A stretch of DNA of 64,000 nucleotides. Origin: Chryseomicrobium aureum (lineage in GTDB: Bacteria; Bacillota; Bacilli; Bacillales_A; Planococcaceae). A program made the translations under genes and the position numbers. Below, piece after piece: positions 19,238 to 30,146 of the stretch. Location of the stretch: assembly GCF_016909155.1 (NCBI RefSeq), contig NZ_JAFBFG010000004.1:53947-117946 (forward strand), in the 5' to 3' direction. Under the pieces are notes generated by a model, which searched no databases, was not told the origin of the DNA, and saw only the letters and a program-made list of their open reading frames with translations. Numbering within the stretch: position 1 is the first letter of the stretch; each line of letters starts with the position of its first letter.

Positions 19238-22200
19238 TTACATATTCCGTCGATACTGCCCGCCCACTTCATATAGAGCGTTGGTGATTTGGCCAAGGCT
19301 TGCGACCTTGACTGTATCCATCAACTCTTCAAAAATGTTGCCACCTGTTTTCGCGACTTCTTTTAGACGAGCAAGTGCTGCTTCCGAAGCGTCTGCATGT
19401 GCTGACTGGAAGTTACGCAAATTGTTGATTTGTGTTTCTTTTTCGTCTTTGGATGCACGTGCGATTTCCATGTTGTCGATATCGTCCTCAGTTGCCGGGT
19501 TCGGATTGAGGTATGTGTTGACACCGATGATTGGAAGTTCACCTGTATGTTTTTTCATTTCATAGTGCATCGACTCTTCTTGGATCTTGCCGCGTTGGTA
19601 TTGTGTTTCCATCGCGCCCAGGACACCCCCGCGGTCGTTCATGCGGTCGAATTCTTGTAGCACCATTTCTTCCACTAAATCTGTTAACTCTTCCACGACA
19701 AATGCACCTTGGAGCGGGTTCTCGTTTTTCGACAAGCCGTGCTCTTTTGTGATGATCATTTGAATCGCCATTGCGCGGCGTACAGATTCCTCTGTCGGTG
19801 TAGTGATTGCTTCGTCATAGGCATTCGTGTGAAGCGAGTTACAGTTGTCTTGTAGTGCCATCAAAGCTTGTAGCGTCGTACGAATATCGTTGAAATCGAT
19901 TTCCTGAGCATGCAAGCTGCGGCCAGACGTTTGAACGTGGTACTTCAGTTTTTGTGAACGTTCGTTTGCGCCGTACTTCTCACGCATGACGACTGCCCAG
20001 ATGCGACGCGCCACACGACCGATTACTGTGTACTCCGGATCTAGACCGTTTGAGAAGAAGAACGATAAATTCGGTGCAAAATCATCGATGTGCATGCCGC
20101 GGCTCAAATAGTATTCCACGTATGTGAAACCATTTGACAACGTGAACGCGAGCTGTGAAATCGGGTTTGCGCCAGCTTCTGCAATGTGGTAGCCAGAAAT
20201 TGAAACCGAGTAGTAATTGCGCACTTTGTGGTCGATAAAGTATTGCTGGATGTCGCCCATCATACGCAGTGCAAATTCAGTTGAGAAGATGCACGTGTTT
20301 TGTCCTTGGTCTTCTTTTAAAATGTCCGCTTGAACTGTTCCACGGACGACTTGAAGAGTCGCTTCACGGACTTGTGTGAATTCTTCCACAGTCAAAGTGC
20401 GACCTAGCTCTTCTTCCTTCAGCTTCACTTGCTGATCGATTGCCGTGTTCATGAACATTGCCAAAATGATCGGTGCTGGACCATTGATTGTCATCGACAC
20501 AGACGTCGATGGTGCACATAGGTCAAAGCCGTCATAGAGCTTTTTCATGTCCTCAAGCGTACAGATGCTCACGCCTGATTCGCCGACTTTTCCGTAAATA
20601 TCCGGACGATGGTCTGGGTCTTCGCCGTAAAGCGTTACGGAGTCAAATGCAGTAGATAAACGTTTCGCTGTATCGTCTTTTGAAAGATAGTGGAAGCGAC
20701 GGTTTGTACGCTCCGGTGTACCCTCTCCAGCGAATTGACGTTTCGGGTCTTCACCTTCACGTTTGAACGGGAATACACCTGCTGTATACGGGAATGAACC
20801 TGGTACGTTTTCTTTATACGCCCAGCGTAAAATTTCGCCGTAATCTTTGAATTTTGGTAATGCTACTTTTGGAATCTTTAGGCCTGACAAGCTTTCCGTG
20901 CGAAGGATCGTACGAATCTCTTTGTCCCGTACTTTTGTAACGAACTCGTCTCCTGAATACGCTTCTTTCAGCGCTTCCCAGTTTTCTAAGATTCGTTTTG
21001 ATTCAGCAGACAATTCGTTTTTCACGCCATCAAGTAGCGATTCGAGCGACTGGACAAGTGCTTCTTCTCCGCCCGATTCTTTGACTGCTTGTAGTGCACC
21101 TTCTAGTTGGAACATGCGGCGTGCAAATTCGACTTGTTGCTCCGACTTGGCGTGGTATCCGCGCACTGTATCTGTTAATTCGCGCAAGTAGTAACGACGG
21201 TCGTTTGGAATAATGACGTTTTGCTTTTGCGTTTTTGCAAACTCTTCGTAAGATGTCAACCAGTCAGAACCTGTCTTTTCATTGATTTTTGCAATGAGCG
21301 CAGCAAACAATGAATTCGTCCCTTTATCGTTGAACTGGCTCGCAATCGTTCCGTACACTGGCATCGTATCTAAGTCGTCGTGCCATAGTTCACGGCTGCG
21401 CTGGTACTGCTTCTGTACTTGGCGAAGTGCATCTTCAGACCCTTTTCGCTCAAATTTATTGATGACGATCAAGTCTGCAAAATCGATCATATCGATCTTC
21501 TCAAGTTGAGATGGTGCACCGAATTCGCTCGTCATGACGTACATCGACAAGTCTGAAATTGTCGTGATTTCCGCATCCCCTTGGCCGATACCACTCGTTT
21601 CCACGATGATCAAGTCATAGCCAGCCGTTTTGACAACGTCTAACACGTCTTTGATAGCGCCAGATAGCTCGGTGCGTGAACCACGTGTTGCAAGGGAACG
21701 CATGAATACGCGTTTGTTGAAGATTGCATTCATACGGATGCGGTCTCCAAGCAATGCGCCACCTGTTTTTTGTTTCGTTGGGTCAATCGACAAAATCGCG
21801 ACACGCTTATCCGGAAGCTCAGATAAGAAGCGGCGGATCAATTCGTCTGTAAGTGAACTTTTCCCTGCGCCTCCAGTACCTGTGATCCCAAGAACCGGTG
21901 TACCTTTTGATTTTGCTTTTGCTGCTTCAATCAATTGCTTCGCTTCGTCAGAACCTGTTAAAGTGGCTTCTTCTGCAATCGTGATCAAACGTGCAAGTGT
22001 CTCTGGCGTTTCAACAGATGCTGTCTCCAGCTGCGCTAAAGCCCCATCTGCAGGCGTTGCAACGTCACACTCTTCAATCATTCGGTTGATCATCCCCTGA
22101 AGACCTAACTTACGCCCATCTTCCGGTGAGAAAATGCCACTGATTCCGTAGGCATGTAGTTCTTTGATTTCTTTTGGTAGGATAACCCCGCCGCCACCGC

Positions 22201-22504
22201 CGTAAATACGGATATGCGGTGCGCCTTTTTCAGCGAGCAGGTCTTTCATATATTTGAAATATTCAACGTGTCCTCCCTGGTACGATGAAATCGCAATGCC
22301 TTGTGCATCCTCTTGAATGGCAGCATTGACGACTTCTTCCACGGAACGGTTATGGCCAAGGTGAATGACCTCGACACCGCTCGCTTGTAGGATGCGACGC
22401 ATGATATTGATCGATGCATCATGTCCGTCAAACAAACTCGATGCCGTCACGAAACGGACCGGATTGGTCGGACGGTAAACTTCAACCTGTGCTACTTGTA
22501 CCAC
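19238..22504 (-). CDS. icmF: Fused isobutyryl-CoA mutase IcmF
   Basis: Adenosylcobalamin-dependent mutase interconverting isobutyryl-CoA and n-butyryl-CoA, with its own GTPase chaperone. In 1088 residues the B12-binding domain is N-terminal (about 10-145; DGHDASI with the cobalt-ligand His, then the IYGGGGGV turn). A MeaI-type G domain follows (about 190-430; P-loop [19 protein letters not shown] for base specificity), and the C-terminal half is the acyl-CoA-binding TIM barrel. It starts with GTG directly after the tetR stop (GGGGGAAG upstream), so the two are coupled. In this acyl-CoA operon it would feed branched-chain acyl-CoA into beta-oxidation. The B12 supply genes lie 8 kb away. Confidence 0.95.
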   Translation of the reverse strand: MVQVAQVEVYRPTNPVRFVTASSLFDGHDASINIMRRILQASGVEVIHLGHNRSVEEVVNAAIQEDAQGIAISSYQGGHVEYFKYMKDLLAEKGAPHIRIYGGGGGVILPKEIKELHAYGISGIFSPEDGRKLGLQGMINRMIEECDVATPADGALAQLETASVETPETLARLITIAEEATLTGSDEAKQLIEAAKAKSKGTPVLGITGTGGAGKSSLTDELIRRFLSELPDKRVAILSIDPTKQKTGGALLGDRIRMNAIFNKRVFMRSLATRGSRTELSGAIKDVLDVVKTAGYDLIIVETSGIGQGDAEITTISDLSMYVMTSEFGAPSQLEKIDMIDFADLIVINKFERKGSEDALRQVQKQYQRSRELWHDDLDTMPVYGTIASQFNDKGTNSLFAALIAKINEKTGSDWLTSYEEFAKTQKQNVIIPNDRRYYLRELTDTVRGYHAKSEQQVEFARRMFQLEGALQAVKESGGEEALVQSLESLLDGVKNELSAESKRILENWEALKEAYSGDEFVTKVRDKEIRTILRTESLSGLKIPKVALPKFKDYGEILRWAYKENVPGSFPYTAGVFPFKREGEDPKRQFAGEGTPERTNRRFHYLSKDDTAKRLSTAFDSVTLYGEDPDHRPDIYGKVGESGVSICTLEDMKKLYDGFDLCAPSTSVSMTINGPAPIILAMFMNTAIDQQVKLKEEELGRTLTVEEFTQVREATLQVVRGTVQADILKEDQGQNTCIFSTEFALRMMGDIQQYFIDHKVRNYYSVSISGYHIAEAGANPISQLAFTLSNGFTYVEYYLSRGMHIDDFAPNLSFFFSNGLDPEYTVIGRVARRIWAVVMREKYGANERSQKLKYHVQTSGRSLHAQEIDFNDIRTTLQALMALQDNCNSLHTNAYDEAITTPTEESVRRAMAIQMIITKEHGLSKNENPLQGAFVVEELTDLVEEMVLQEFDRMNDRGGVLGAMETQYQRGKIQEESMHYEMKKHTGELPIIGVNTYLNPNPATEDDIDNMEIARASKDEKETQINNLRNFQSAHADASEAALARLKEVAKTGGNIFEELMDTVKVASLGQITNALYEVGGQYRRNM

Positions 22505-23146
22505 TTACACTTCCCCCTTTGTTCTTGCCCCTAGACCACGCAAAATAAATGCGACTTGTAGGTCTGTAAATTCATCAATCGAGTAGTTCTTGTGAAGAGC
22601 CCAGCGACGGTAAGCCCACATTTGACCCTGTGTAAAAATCGAGTGTGCGTATAAGTCAATCTCTCGCTCATTGAGCGACAGTTCCCCTGACGTCACGCAA
22701 CTTTGTAAAATCGTGCGGAAGATGGCTGTCATTTCTTCTTCTTTGCGAAGAACATACGACAAGGCTTCTTTCGGAAGCGATTTTGTTTCTTGGTACATGA
22801 CAACGAATTCATCTTGCATATCATTGATGACACTGTAATAATAGCGAATCGCGGACACCAGTTCGTCGAGTGTACCGTTTTTTGCACCGACGGACTCGAT
22901 GCGTTCAAATACTTCATCATAGATGCTGTCACAGACGAGGTAGAGCACGTCTTCCTTCGTACGGATGTATTCATAGAGCGTGCCTATGCTAAATCCGGCT
23001 TCTTTGGCAATTTCACGCGTGGTGGTGCGATGAAAGCCCTTCTCTTTGAAGAGCTTGACCCCCGCACCGATCATTTGCTGACGACGCTTTGTGATCAGCT
23101 GTTCGTCTTTGACGGACGTTTTGACAAGGTGCTTGCCCTCTGTCAT
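22505..23146 (-). CDS. TetR/AcrR family regulator of the acyl-CoA operon
   Basis: DNA-binding repressor of 213 residues with an N-terminal helix-turn-helix (about 20-65; GFHRTTTREIAKEAGFSIGTLYEYIRTKEDVLY) is apparent in overall pattern: TTTREIAKEAG then SIGTLYEY. The helical C-terminal ligand domain would be expected to bind acyl-CoA by analogy with FadR-like regulators. It is embedded in the operon, its ATG abutting the acdA stop and its stop abutting icmF, so autoregulation is likely. Palindromes in front of mmgA (27584) and fadF (29940) are candidate operators. The recognition part differs from B. subtilis FadR, so I do not assign that name. Confidence 0.9.
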   Translation of the reverse strand: MTEGKHLVKTSVKDEQLITKRRQQMIGAGVKLFKEKGFHRTTTREIAKEAGFSIGTLYEYIRTKEDVLYLVCDSIYDEVFERIESVGAKNGTLDELVSAIRYYYSVINDMQDEFVVMYQETKSLPKEALSYVLRKEEEMTAIFRTILQSCVTSGELSLNEREIDLYAHSIFTQGQMWAYRRWALHKNYSIDEFTDLQVAFILRGLGARTKGEV

Positions 23147-24286
23147 TTATTTTGTCAGGTTGCGCGAGATAACGAGGCGTTGAATCTCTTGCGTACCTTC
23201 ATAGATTTGTGTGATTTTCGCATCGCGCATGAAGCGTTCAACCGGATAGTCTTTCGTGTAGCCGTAGCCACCAAAGACTTGAACTGCTTCTGTAGATACT
23301 TTCATTGCTGTATCCCCCGCCATCAATTTCGCCATTGCCGACGCTTGACCGTATGGAAGGTTGTTCGACTCAAGCCATGCTGCTTGGTACGTCAGTAAAC
23401 GAGATGCTTCAGTCGCCGTCGCCATATCGGCCAGTTTGAATGAAATCCCTTGGTTTGCTGTGATTGGCTTACCAAACTGAACGCGCTCTTTTGCGTAGTT
23501 CACAGATGCATCAAGTGCACCTTGCGCGATTCCGACCGCTTGCGCAGCGATACCGTTACGACCCCCATCTAACGTCTTCATTGCAATGATGAAACCTTGA
23601 CCTTCTTCACCGAGTAGGTTTTCTTTTGGCACGCGGCAGTTATCGAAAATAACTTCAGTTGTTGGAGATGAACGAATTCCAAGCTTCTTTTCTTTCTTCC
23701 CTACGGAGAAACCAGGCGTGCTTGCTTCTACGATGAATGCAGACGTCCCTTTATGTTTTGATTCTGGATCTGTTACCGCGAATACGATATAGATGTCGGC
23801 AATCCCACCGTTTGTGATGAAGATTTTCGAGCCGTTGATCACGTACTCATCGCCATCAAGTTTTGCAGTTGTTTTCATTCCACCTGCATCTGAACCCGAA
23901 TTCGGCTCTGTTAAGCAGTACGCACCGATTTGAGACCCTTCTGCCATAGGACGAAGGAATTTTTGTTTTTGCTCTTCTGTACCGAACTTGAATACAGGCC
24001 AGCCCGCTAGAGATGTGTGAGCTGAAAGTGTTACACCTGTTGAGGCACATACGCGTGATAGTTCTTCGACTGCGATGACATATGCCAAGTAGTCAGAACC
24101 GATTCCGCCGTATTCTTCTGGCCACGGAATACCCGTTAAGCCTAGCTCTGCCATTTTGTCGAATAGTGCACGGTCAAAGCTTTCATTTTCATCGCGTTCT
24201 GCAGCTGTTGGTGCCACTTCTTTTTCCGCAAAGTCGCGTACCATTTTTCGAATCATTTCATGCTCTTCTGATAATTGAAAGTTCAT
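23147..24286 (-). CDS. acdA: Acyl-CoA dehydrogenase AcdA
   Basis: FAD-dependent alpha,beta-desaturation of acyl-CoA, passing electrons to ETF. The 379 residues show the family order: [21 protein letters not shown]-terminal helix, [11 protein letters not shown] (FAD and substrate), [15 protein letters not shown], and [10 protein letters not shown] with the catalytic Glu position of short/medium-chain members. It closely follows the B. subtilis AcdA pattern and, as there, lies near rpoE. Operon neighbours are mmgC-like upstream and tetR directly downstream with no gap. Confidence 0.95.
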   Translation of the reverse strand: MNFQLSEEHEMIRKMVRDFAEKEVAPTAAERDENESFDRALFDKMAELGLTGIPWPEEYGGIGSDYLAYVIAVEELSRVCASTGVTLSAHTSLAGWPVFKFGTEEQKQKFLRPMAEGSQIGAYCLTEPNSGSDAGGMKTTAKLDGDEYVINGSKIFITNGGIADIYIVFAVTDPESKHKGTSAFIVEASTPGFSVGKKEKKLGIRSSPTTEVIFDNCRVPKENLLGEEGQGFIIAMKTLDGGRNGIAAQAVGIAQGALDASVNYAKERVQFGKPITANQGISFKLADMATATEASRLLTYQAAWLESNNLPYGQASAMAKLMAGDTAMKVSTEAVQVFGGYGYTKDYPVERFMRDAKITQIYEGTQEIQRLVISRNLTK

Positions 24287-24303
24287 TTCATTTCCCGCCT
24301 TTT

Positions 24304-25440
24304 TTAGTTTGTAAGGTGTTTGCCGATTACGAGGCGCTGAATTTCAGACGTACCTTCGTAGATTTCTGTAATTTTTGCATCGCGGAACAAGCGCTCCACT
24401 GGGTATTCTTCTGTATAGCCGTAGCCACCAAACACTTGAACTGCTTCAATCGAAACGTCCACTGCTGTTTTGGAAGCAAATAGTTTTGCCATAGACGCTT
24501 CTTGTCCGCATGGTTTGCCGAGCTGGCGCAAGTTTGCTGCGCTGTAGACAAGTAAACGAGACGCTTCAACGGCAGTTGCCATGTCTGCAAGTTTAAAGCC
24601 GATCCCTTGGTTGACAGCAATCGGTTTCCCGAACTGCTTGCGTTCTTTGGAGTATGCGACTGCCTCGTCAAGTGCTGCTTCAGCAATGCCAAGTGCCTGC
24701 GCTGCAATTCCGATACGTCCTACATCTAAGTTCGCCATCGCGATTTTAAAGCCTTCCCCTTCTTGCCCAAGCAAGTTGGCAGCTGGCACTTTCATATCTT
24801 CAAATGTTAATTCGACTGTGCGTGAACCGTGTAAGCCCATCTTGTGCTCGTCTTTTCCGACGATAAAGCCTGGCGTGTCTTTCTCCACGATAAATGCCGA
24901 GATCCCGCGAGAGCCTTTTTCTGGATCTGTGTTTGCGAACACAATGTATACATCTGCTTCTCCGCCATTTGTGATGAACACTTTCGAGCCGTTCAGCACG
25001 TAATGATCCTCTTTTTTGACTGCACGTGTTTTTAATGAGCCTGCATCACTACCAGCAGCTGGTTCTGTTAAACAGAATGCCCCGAGGTACTCTCCACTTG
25101 CTAGCTTCGGTACATAGTTTTGTTTTTGTTCTTCAGTTCCGAAGTATAAGATTGGATTCGTGCCAACCGACGTATGCACGGACAAGATAACACCGACTGT
25201 CGCCGAAACTTTTGACAACTCATGGATGGCGATGATGTAGCTCATGAAGTCCATTCCTGCTCCGCCGTATTCTTCCGGAATCGTGATTCCCATTAACCCA
25301 AGCTCGCCCATCTCTTTGATAATGTCGCGTGGGAATTCCCCAGCTTCCATGTGCTCAATAAACGGAGCGATTTTTTCTTTAGCGAATTCACGGACCATAT
25401 TGCGCATCATTGTTTGTTCTTCAGTAAAACGTAGTTCCAT
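24304..25440 (-). CDS. mmgC: Acyl-CoA dehydrogenase (MmgC/short-chain type)
   Basis: Second acyl-CoA dehydrogenase, 378 residues, clearly different from acd[22 protein letters not shown]-terminus, [27 protein letters not shown] and [14 protein letters not shown] with the active-site Glu. [20 protein letters not shown] resembles the short-chain, butyryl-CoA type such as MmgC. With mmgB and mmgA upstream it could complete a four-carbon oxidation cycle acting on the butyryl-CoA made by IcmF. AAGGAGCG precedes the ATG. Confidence 0.93.
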   Translation of the reverse strand: MELRFTEEQTMMRNMVREFAKEKIAPFIEHMEAGEFPRDIIKEMGELGLMGITIPEEYGGAGMDFMSYIIAIHELSKVSATVGVILSVHTSVGTNPILYFGTEEQKQNYVPKLASGEYLGAFCLTEPAAGSDAGSLKTRAVKKEDHYVLNGSKVFITNGGEADVYIVFANTDPEKGSRGISAFIVEKDTPGFIVGKDEHKMGLHGSRTVELTFEDMKVPAANLLGQEGEGFKIAMANLDVGRIGIAAQALGIAEAALDEAVAYSKERKQFGKPIAVNQGIGFKLADMATAVEASRLLVYSAANLRQLGKPCGQEASMAKLFASKTAVDVSIEAVQVFGGYGYTEEYPVERLFRDAKITEIYEGTSEIQRLVIGKHLTN

Positions 25441-25452
25441 ACTAAACGCTCC

Positions 25453-26304
25453 TTATTCGTAGACGTAGAATCCGCGACCAGATTTCTTGCCGAGCCAGCC
25501 AGCCTTCACATACTTGCGAAGTAGTGGACATGGGCGGTATTTGCTGTCGCCGAAGCCGTCGTGTAGGATTTCCATGATGTAGAGGCATGTATCAAGACCG
25601 ATGAAGTCTGCCAGTTGCAGCGGTCCCATCGGGTGGTTCATTCCAAGTTTCATGACGTCGTCAATGGCTTCTTTTGTTGCAACGCCCTCGTACAATGTGT
25701 AGATGGCTTCGTTGATCATCGGCATTAGAATGCGGTTTGAAACGAATCCCGGGAAGTCGTTCACTTCGACAGGCACTTTGCTCAATTTCTTCGTCATATC
25801 TTCGATTTCTGTGTACACGTCATCTGAAGTCGCAAGTCCGCGAATGATTTCGACTAGCTTCATAACAGGTACCGGGTTCATGAAGTGCATACCGATTACT
25901 TGTTCCGGACGATTTGTGACCGCTGCGATTTCCGTGATTGGAAGGGATGATGTGTTTGTCGCCAAAATCGCATGTTTCGGTGTGATTTCATCAAGCTGTT
26001 TGAAGATTTGTTGCTTGATTTCCATGTTTTCCACTGCTGCTTCGATGACGATATCTACGTCTCGTGCGTCGTTGATATCTAAAGACTTTGTGATGCGTCC
26101 AAGGATGGCCGTTTTTTCGTCTTCTGTCTTGCGTCCTTTTTCCACATCACGTGCTAAGTTTTTTGTAATGCCTGCTAAGCCGCGTTCGAAGAATTCTTCA
26201 GCACGGTCATTTAGTTTCACATCAAAACCTGCTTGCGCACAAACTTGCGCGATTCCTGACCCCATTTGGCCTGCGCCAATTACTAATACCTTTTGAATAG
26301 CCAT
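25453..26304 (-). CDS. mmgB: 3-hydroxybutyryl-CoA dehydrogenase
   Basis: NAD(P)-dependent oxidation of 3-hydroxyacyl-CoA, 283 residues. Rossmann motif [14 protein letters not shown] at the N-terminus, [11 protein letters not shown], the catalytic His/Glu pair in [17 protein letters not shown], and C-terminal [23 protein letters not shown]. It sits 15 bp downstream of the thiolase and 12 bp upstream of the mmgC-like gene, so it is co-transcribed with them. No enoyl-CoA hydratase gene lies in the cluster, so that step must be supplied elsewhere. Confidence 0.95.
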   Translation of the reverse strand: MAIQKVLVIGAGQMGSGIAQVCAQAGFDVKLNDRAEEFFERGLAGITKNLARDVEKGRKTEDEKTAILGRITKSLDINDARDVDIVIEAAVENMEIKQQIFKQLDEITPKHAILATNTSSLPITEIAAVTNRPEQVIGMHFMNPVPVMKLVEIIRGLATSDDVYTEIEDMTKKLSKVPVEVNDFPGFVSNRILMPMINEAIYTLYEGVATKEAIDDVMKLGMNHPMGPLQLADFIGLDTCLYIMEILHDGFGDSKYRPCPLLRKYVKAGWLGKKSGRGFYVYE

Positions 26305-26319
26305 CTCTATCCGCCTCTC

Positions 26320-27516
26320 TTACGCTTGTTTTGGTACTTCGATTAGAATTGCATCCCCTTGACCGCCGCCTGAACAGATGGCTGCGATACCAAGTCCTCC
26401 GCCACGCTTTTGAAGTTCAAGTGCTACTGTGTAAACAATACGTGCTCCTGATGCGCCGATCGGGTGACCGAGAGCAACCGCTCCGCCGTTCACGTTTACT
26501 TTCTCTGCATCCAGGCCAGCGATCTGATTGCTGACAAGTGCAACCGCTGCGAATGCTTCGTTGATTTCAATCAAGTCGATCTCTTCAATCGATTTGTTGT
26601 ATTTTTCAAGAAGTGTGTTGATAACTAGTCCTGGTGTTTGCGGGAAGTCTTCTGGTGCCACTCCCACTTCCGCATGTCCGACGATATAGCCAAGCGGTGT
26701 TGCGCCTAGTTCTTGTGCTTTTTGTTCAGAAGTCAGTACGACTGCACAGGCTCCGTCGTTCACACCTGGTGCGTTTCCTGCTGTAATAGTTCCTTCTTTT
26801 CCAAACACCGGTTTCAAACTCGCGAGCCCTTCTACTGTCGTGCCTTTACGAGGTGCCTCGTCTGTTGCCACTGTGATTGGGTCTCCCTTGCGTTGTGGGA
26901 TCTCAATCGGTGTAATTTCCTCTTCAAAACGGCCAGACTCAATTGCTTTGAGTGCTAAGTCATGTGAGCGCGCTGCCCATTTGTCTTGCTCTTCGCGGCT
27001 GATTTCAAATGAATCCGCTGTTGAGTTTCCGTACGTTCCCATATGGACATTTTTCGGATGGAAAGCACAGGACAAACCGTCGTACACCATGCCGTCTACT
27101 ACTTGCGCATTGCCCATACGGAATCCTTCGCGTACTTTTGGAAGGTAGTACGGTGCGTTAGACATCGACTCCATCCCGCCTGCAACGATGATATGCTCTT
27201 CTCCAAGTCGGATCAACTGGTCACCGAGTGAAATGCTGCGCATACCAGATGCACATACTTTGTTGATTGTTTCTGTTTTGACGCTCCACGGAATCCCAGC
27301 TTTGTTCGCTGCTTGACGAGAAGGAATCTGTCCTTGACCTGCTTGCAGAACTGTTCCCATGATCACTTCATCGACTTGCTCAGGTGTAACTCCTGCTCGT
27401 TCTAAGGCTGCTTGAATTGCGTGTCCCCCGAGATCTGATGCGGAAAGTGGGCTAAGTGCTCCACCAAATTTACCAAATGCCGTACGTGCTCCTGAAAGGA
27501 TAACTGTCTTTGCCAT
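26320..27516 (-). CDS. mmgA: Acetyl-CoA acetyltransferase (thiolase)
   Basis: Thiolase of 398 residues. The nucleophilic Cys is in INKVCASGM near residue 88, the second-domain His in GGAVALGHPIGASG and the final Cys in AAICSGGGQG. Catalyses reversible condensation or cleavage of acetoacetyl-CoA. First gene of the mmgA-mmgB-mmgC-acdA-tetR-icmF run, with AAAGGAG before the ATG. A palindrome-bearing promoter region lies upstream. Confidence 0.95.
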   Translation of the reverse strand: MAKTVILSGARTAFGKFGGALSPLSASDLGGHAIQAALERAGVTPEQVDEVIMGTVLQAGQGQIPSRQAANKAGIPWSVKTETINKVCASGMRSISLGDQLIRLGEEHIIVAGGMESMSNAPYYLPKVREGFRMGNAQVVDGMVYDGLSCAFHPKNVHMGTYGNSTADSFEISREEQDKWAARSHDLALKAIESGRFEEEITPIEIPQRKGDPITVATDEAPRKGTTVEGLASLKPVFGKEGTITAGNAPGVNDGACAVVLTSEQKAQELGATPLGYIVGHAEVGVAPEDFPQTPGLVINTLLEKYNKSIEEIDLIEINEAFAAVALVSNQIAGLDAEKVNVNGGAVALGHPIGASGARIVYTVALELQKRGGGLGIAAICSGGGQGDAILIEVPKQA

Positions 27517-27574
27517 TTGCGTAACTCCTTTTATTGAAAAGTTTTGTTGTAATCGCTTTCATAAGGTAGAAAAA

Positions 27575-27600
27575 AATATAGGCTATCGAGCGCTCGCTCA
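27575..27600 (-). promoter_or_regulatory. Candidate operator and -10 upstream of mmgA operon
   Basis: The perfect 10-bp palindrome CGAGCGCTCG (27587-27596) lies in the longer partial palindrome TATCGAGCGCTCGCTCA, just upstream of a TATATT -10 (27575-27580) on the minus strand. The -35 match is poor. Such GC-rich palindromes are typical of TetR-family sites in acyl-CoA degradation operons, and the tetR gene in this operon is the natural candidate to bind it. Confidence 0.5.
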
Positions 27601-27611
27601 GTTTAGTCCCG

Positions 27612-27643
27612 TAAAGAAAGGGAGTGCATTCCACACTCCCTTC
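27612..27643 (-). terminator. Terminator downstream of fadF
   Basis: AAGGGAGTG and CACTCCCTT pair around a 7-nt loop, followed on the minus strand by TCTTTAC. It lies about 45 bp past the fadF stop and just ahead of the mmgA promoter region. Confidence 0.7.
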
Positions 27644-27688
27644 ACTTACGTTTAGTTTAACGAATTATCTGATGAATTGCAATACTTA

Positions 27689-29848
27689 CTACTGAAGGAT
27701 TGGTTCTACTTCTTCTTCAGTTGTGGGTGGTTGCATTTCCCCAAATACAGCTAGCTCAAGAAGTTCCGCCACATCGTACGTACCGACTGACTCTTCTACT
27801 TCTTTTGCTTTCGTTCCATCGGACAACATCGTCAAGCAGTATGGACATCCAGATGAGATCACAGATGGGTTTACTGCTAATGCTTGTTCCGTACGTGCTA
27901 CATTGACACGGTTTCCAACGTGTTCTTCCATCCACATCATACCGCCACCCGCTCCACAGCACATGCCTGTCTCGCGGTTACGTTCCATCTCGACAAGCTT
28001 GACGCCTGGAATGGCTTTTAGAATTTCACGTGGTGGATCGTAGACATCATTGTAACGGCCTAAGTAACACGAATCGTGGAACGTGATGGTCTCGTTTACA
28101 GCGTGTGTAGGCTTCAAGCGTCCCTGATTCACAAGGTCATACAACATTTCTGTGTGGTGAAGGACTTCTCCCGACCAACCGAAATCACTGTATTCGTTTT
28201 TAAAGATATTGTAGGCATGCGGATCAATCGTCACAATTTTTGTAACGCCCGCTTTTTCGAATTCTTTGATGTTTGCTTGTGCAAGCTCTTGGAATAAGAA
28301 TTCATTTCCGAGACGACGTGGTGTGTCTCCAGAGTTTTTCTCTTTGTTTCCTAAGATAGCGAATTTCACGCCTGCCTCGTTCATCAAGTGTGCGAAAGCT
28401 AGAGCGATTTTTTGTGAACGACTATCGAACGATCCCATTGCACCAACCCAGAACAAGTACTCGAATCCTTCTCCTGATTTGTCTGCTTCTTTCACAGTAG
28501 GGATGGCGATGTCCGGACGTGCGTCACGCCAGTTTTCTTTCTCTTTACGGTTTAGTCCCCATGGATTCCCTTGCTTTTCGATGTTTGTCATCGCGCGCTG
28601 AGCGTCTTTGTCCATTTTTCCTTCCGTCATGACAAGATAACGGCGAAGGTCGATAATTTTATCAACGTGCTCATTCATTACAGGACATTGGTCTTCACAG
28701 TTACGGCACGTTGTACATGCCCAAATTTCTTCTTCTGTGATGACATCTCCGATCAATGATGGGCTGTAGATGTCTTCAATAACAGCACCTTGTGCACCAG
28801 CTGCCATAGCTAACTGGTTTCCTTTAGTCCCGCTGAACGCCAGTGCTGGCACCCATGGCTTTTGTTGTGTCTCAACAGCTCCCGTGAATGTTAAGTGATC
28901 ACGAAGTTTTGTAATCAGATCCATCGGTGACAACATTTTCCCTGTCCCTGAAGCTGGACACATGTTTGTACAGCGTCCACATTCTACACAGGCGTAGAAG
29001 TCGATCATCTGTGCTTGCGTGAAGTCTTGGATGCGGCCCACACCAAACGTTGGCATTTCTTCTTCCGCGTCCGGGTTGTCTTCATCTTCTTCAATATCAA
29101 AGTCAATCGGTTTTAGGCGTCCAACATTGTCTAAACGGTGGTAATAGACGTTTGCTGGTCCTGTGATCAAGTGGAAGTGCTTTGATTGCGGAACGTACAC
29201 TAGGAATGTGAGTAGGAATAGTAAGTGTGCCCACCACATAATGAAGAATACGACTGCTGCCGCTGTTGGTGGCAAGAAGCCAAATACCGCTGCGATAGAT
29301 GAAGCGACTGGCTCTGTCCATGTCCCCGCATGGTCGTGCCAAATCATGTTCATACCGTTTCCGATCAATACAGAAACCATTAGACCCCCGATGAAGATGA
29401 GGACTAGTCCACTCTTCCAGCCACGTTTTAGACGAGCTAACTTTTCAACGTAACGACGGTAGAATGCCCACACGACAGCAATTAAAATGACGAGTGTGAC
29501 AATCTCTGTGAAGAAAGTGAAAGCAGGATACAAAGGCCCAAGTGGCAAGTGTGAATCCGGTTTCAAACCTTTCCAAATAAAATCAATTGCGCCTAATTGA
29601 ACGAGTAAAAACCCGTAGAAGAACATGACGTGGATTGCACCACTTTTCTTATCCTTCAATAGTTTCTTTTGTCCAAATACATACACCCAAATCTTGCGCA
29701 TACGCTCTTTGACATTATCTTCGAACTCGACTTTTTTCCCGAGTTTGATGAATTGGTAACGTGTCTTGAGCAGGTACGCGAATAAGTAAATGGCATAGCC
29801 AGTTACAGCGATGAATAGAACCCAGTTTGCGATTAATAACGGACTCAA
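27689..29848 (-). CDS. fadF: FadF-type membrane Fe-S oxidoreductase
   Basis: Membrane-bound iron-sulfur protein of 719 residues, thought to carry electrons from acyl-CoA dehydrogenases/ETF to the quinone pool. About five to six transmembrane helices fill residues 1-250. Two [4Fe-4S] ferredoxin motifs follow (CVECGRCTNMCP and CTTCRNCEDQCP), then two cysteine-rich CCG domains (HDSCYLGRYN with CCGAGGG, and GCPYC). The start is TTG at 29848, with GGGGGAG 6 nt upstream; the open frame upstream covers the promoter and is not used. B. subtilis FadF (YwjF) also lies beside acdA. Confidence 0.92.
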   Translation of the reverse strand: MSPLLIANWVLFIAVTGYAIYLFAYLLKTRYQFIKLGKKVEFEDNVKERMRKIWVYVFGQKKLLKDKKSGAIHVMFFYGFLLVQLGAIDFIWKGLKPDSHLPLGPLYPAFTFFTEIVTLVILIAVVWAFYRRYVEKLARLKRGWKSGLVLIFIGGLMVSVLIGNGMNMIWHDHAGTWTEPVASSIAAVFGFLPPTAAAVVFFIMWWAHLLFLLTFLVYVPQSKHFHLITGPANVYYHRLDNVGRLKPIDFDIEEDEDNPDAEEEMPTFGVGRIQDFTQAQMIDFYACVECGRCTNMCPASGTGKMLSPMDLITKLRDHLTFTGAVETQQKPWVPALAFSGTKGNQLAMAAGAQGAVIEDIYSPSLIGDVITEEEIWACTTCRNCEDQCPVMNEHVDKIIDLRRYLVMTEGKMDKDAQRAMTNIEKQGNPWGLNRKEKENWRDARPDIAIPTVKEADKSGEGFEYLFWVGAMGSFDSRSQKIALAFAHLMNEAGVKFAILGNKEKNSGDTPRRLGNEFLFQELAQANIKEFEKAGVTKIVTIDPHAYNIFKNEYSDFGWSGEVLHHTEMLYDLVNQGRLKPTHAVNETITFHDSCYLGRYNDVYDPPREILKAIPGVKLVEMERNRETGMCCGAGGGMMWMEEHVGNRVNVARTEQALAVNPSVISSGCPYCLTMLSDGTKAKEVEESVGTYDVAELLELAVFGEMQPPTTEEEVEPILQ

Positions 29849-29929
29849 TTTCTTCTCCCCCTCTAGGATGACATTCGATCTTACTTGTAAGCATAACAAC
29901 GCTATTCGAAGAAAGAAAGTGTTTGTTTC

Positions 29930-29958
29930 AGTATAAAAATGAATGAGCATTCAGTCAA
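29930..29958 (-). promoter_or_regulatory. fadF promoter with operator palindrome in the spacer
   Basis: TTGACT (29953-29958), a 17-bp spacer and TATACT (29930-29935) form a near-consensus sigma-A promoter. The spacer contains the perfect 14-bp palindrome TGAATGAGCATTCA (29940-29953). Its half-site TGAATG matches the half-site of the Bacillus FadR consensus, though with a shorter centre. A repressor bound here would block polymerase. Confidence 0.75.
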
Positions 29959-29996
29959 GGGTTTTTTCAGACAGTTCTCACATCGGGGGGGTTACG

Positions 29997-30132
29997 CGGA
30001 CATTGAACACCTGGTTTGCGGACATTGATTTGCTTTACTCGGACATTGGGCATTTACTCGGACACTGAATCACGTTTCTCGGACATTGAACACCTGGTTT
30101 GCGGACATTGAATTGCTTTACTCGGACATTGA
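29997..30132 (+). repeat. ~21-bp-period intergenic array B (core CGGACATTGA, 7 units)
   Basis: Cores GGACATTGA (variants GGACATTGG, GGACACTGA) begin at 29998, 30020, 30041, 30060, 30081, 30103 and 30124, with spacings of 22, 21, 19, 21, 22 and 21. Units 1-2 (ACACCTGGTTTGC, TTGCTTTACTC spacers) reappear as units 5-6 with one mismatch, showing an internal segmental duplication. The array fills the space between the pduO terminator and the fadF promoter. The shared leader of arrays A and C is not present on either side. Confidence 0.85.
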
Positions 30133-30146
30133 CATCCTGCCCACTA

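Noticed and set aside
22790..23398. 202-codon plus-strand frame opposite tetR and acdA
   Set aside because: Antisense shadow over two recognised genes, with no ribosome binding site.
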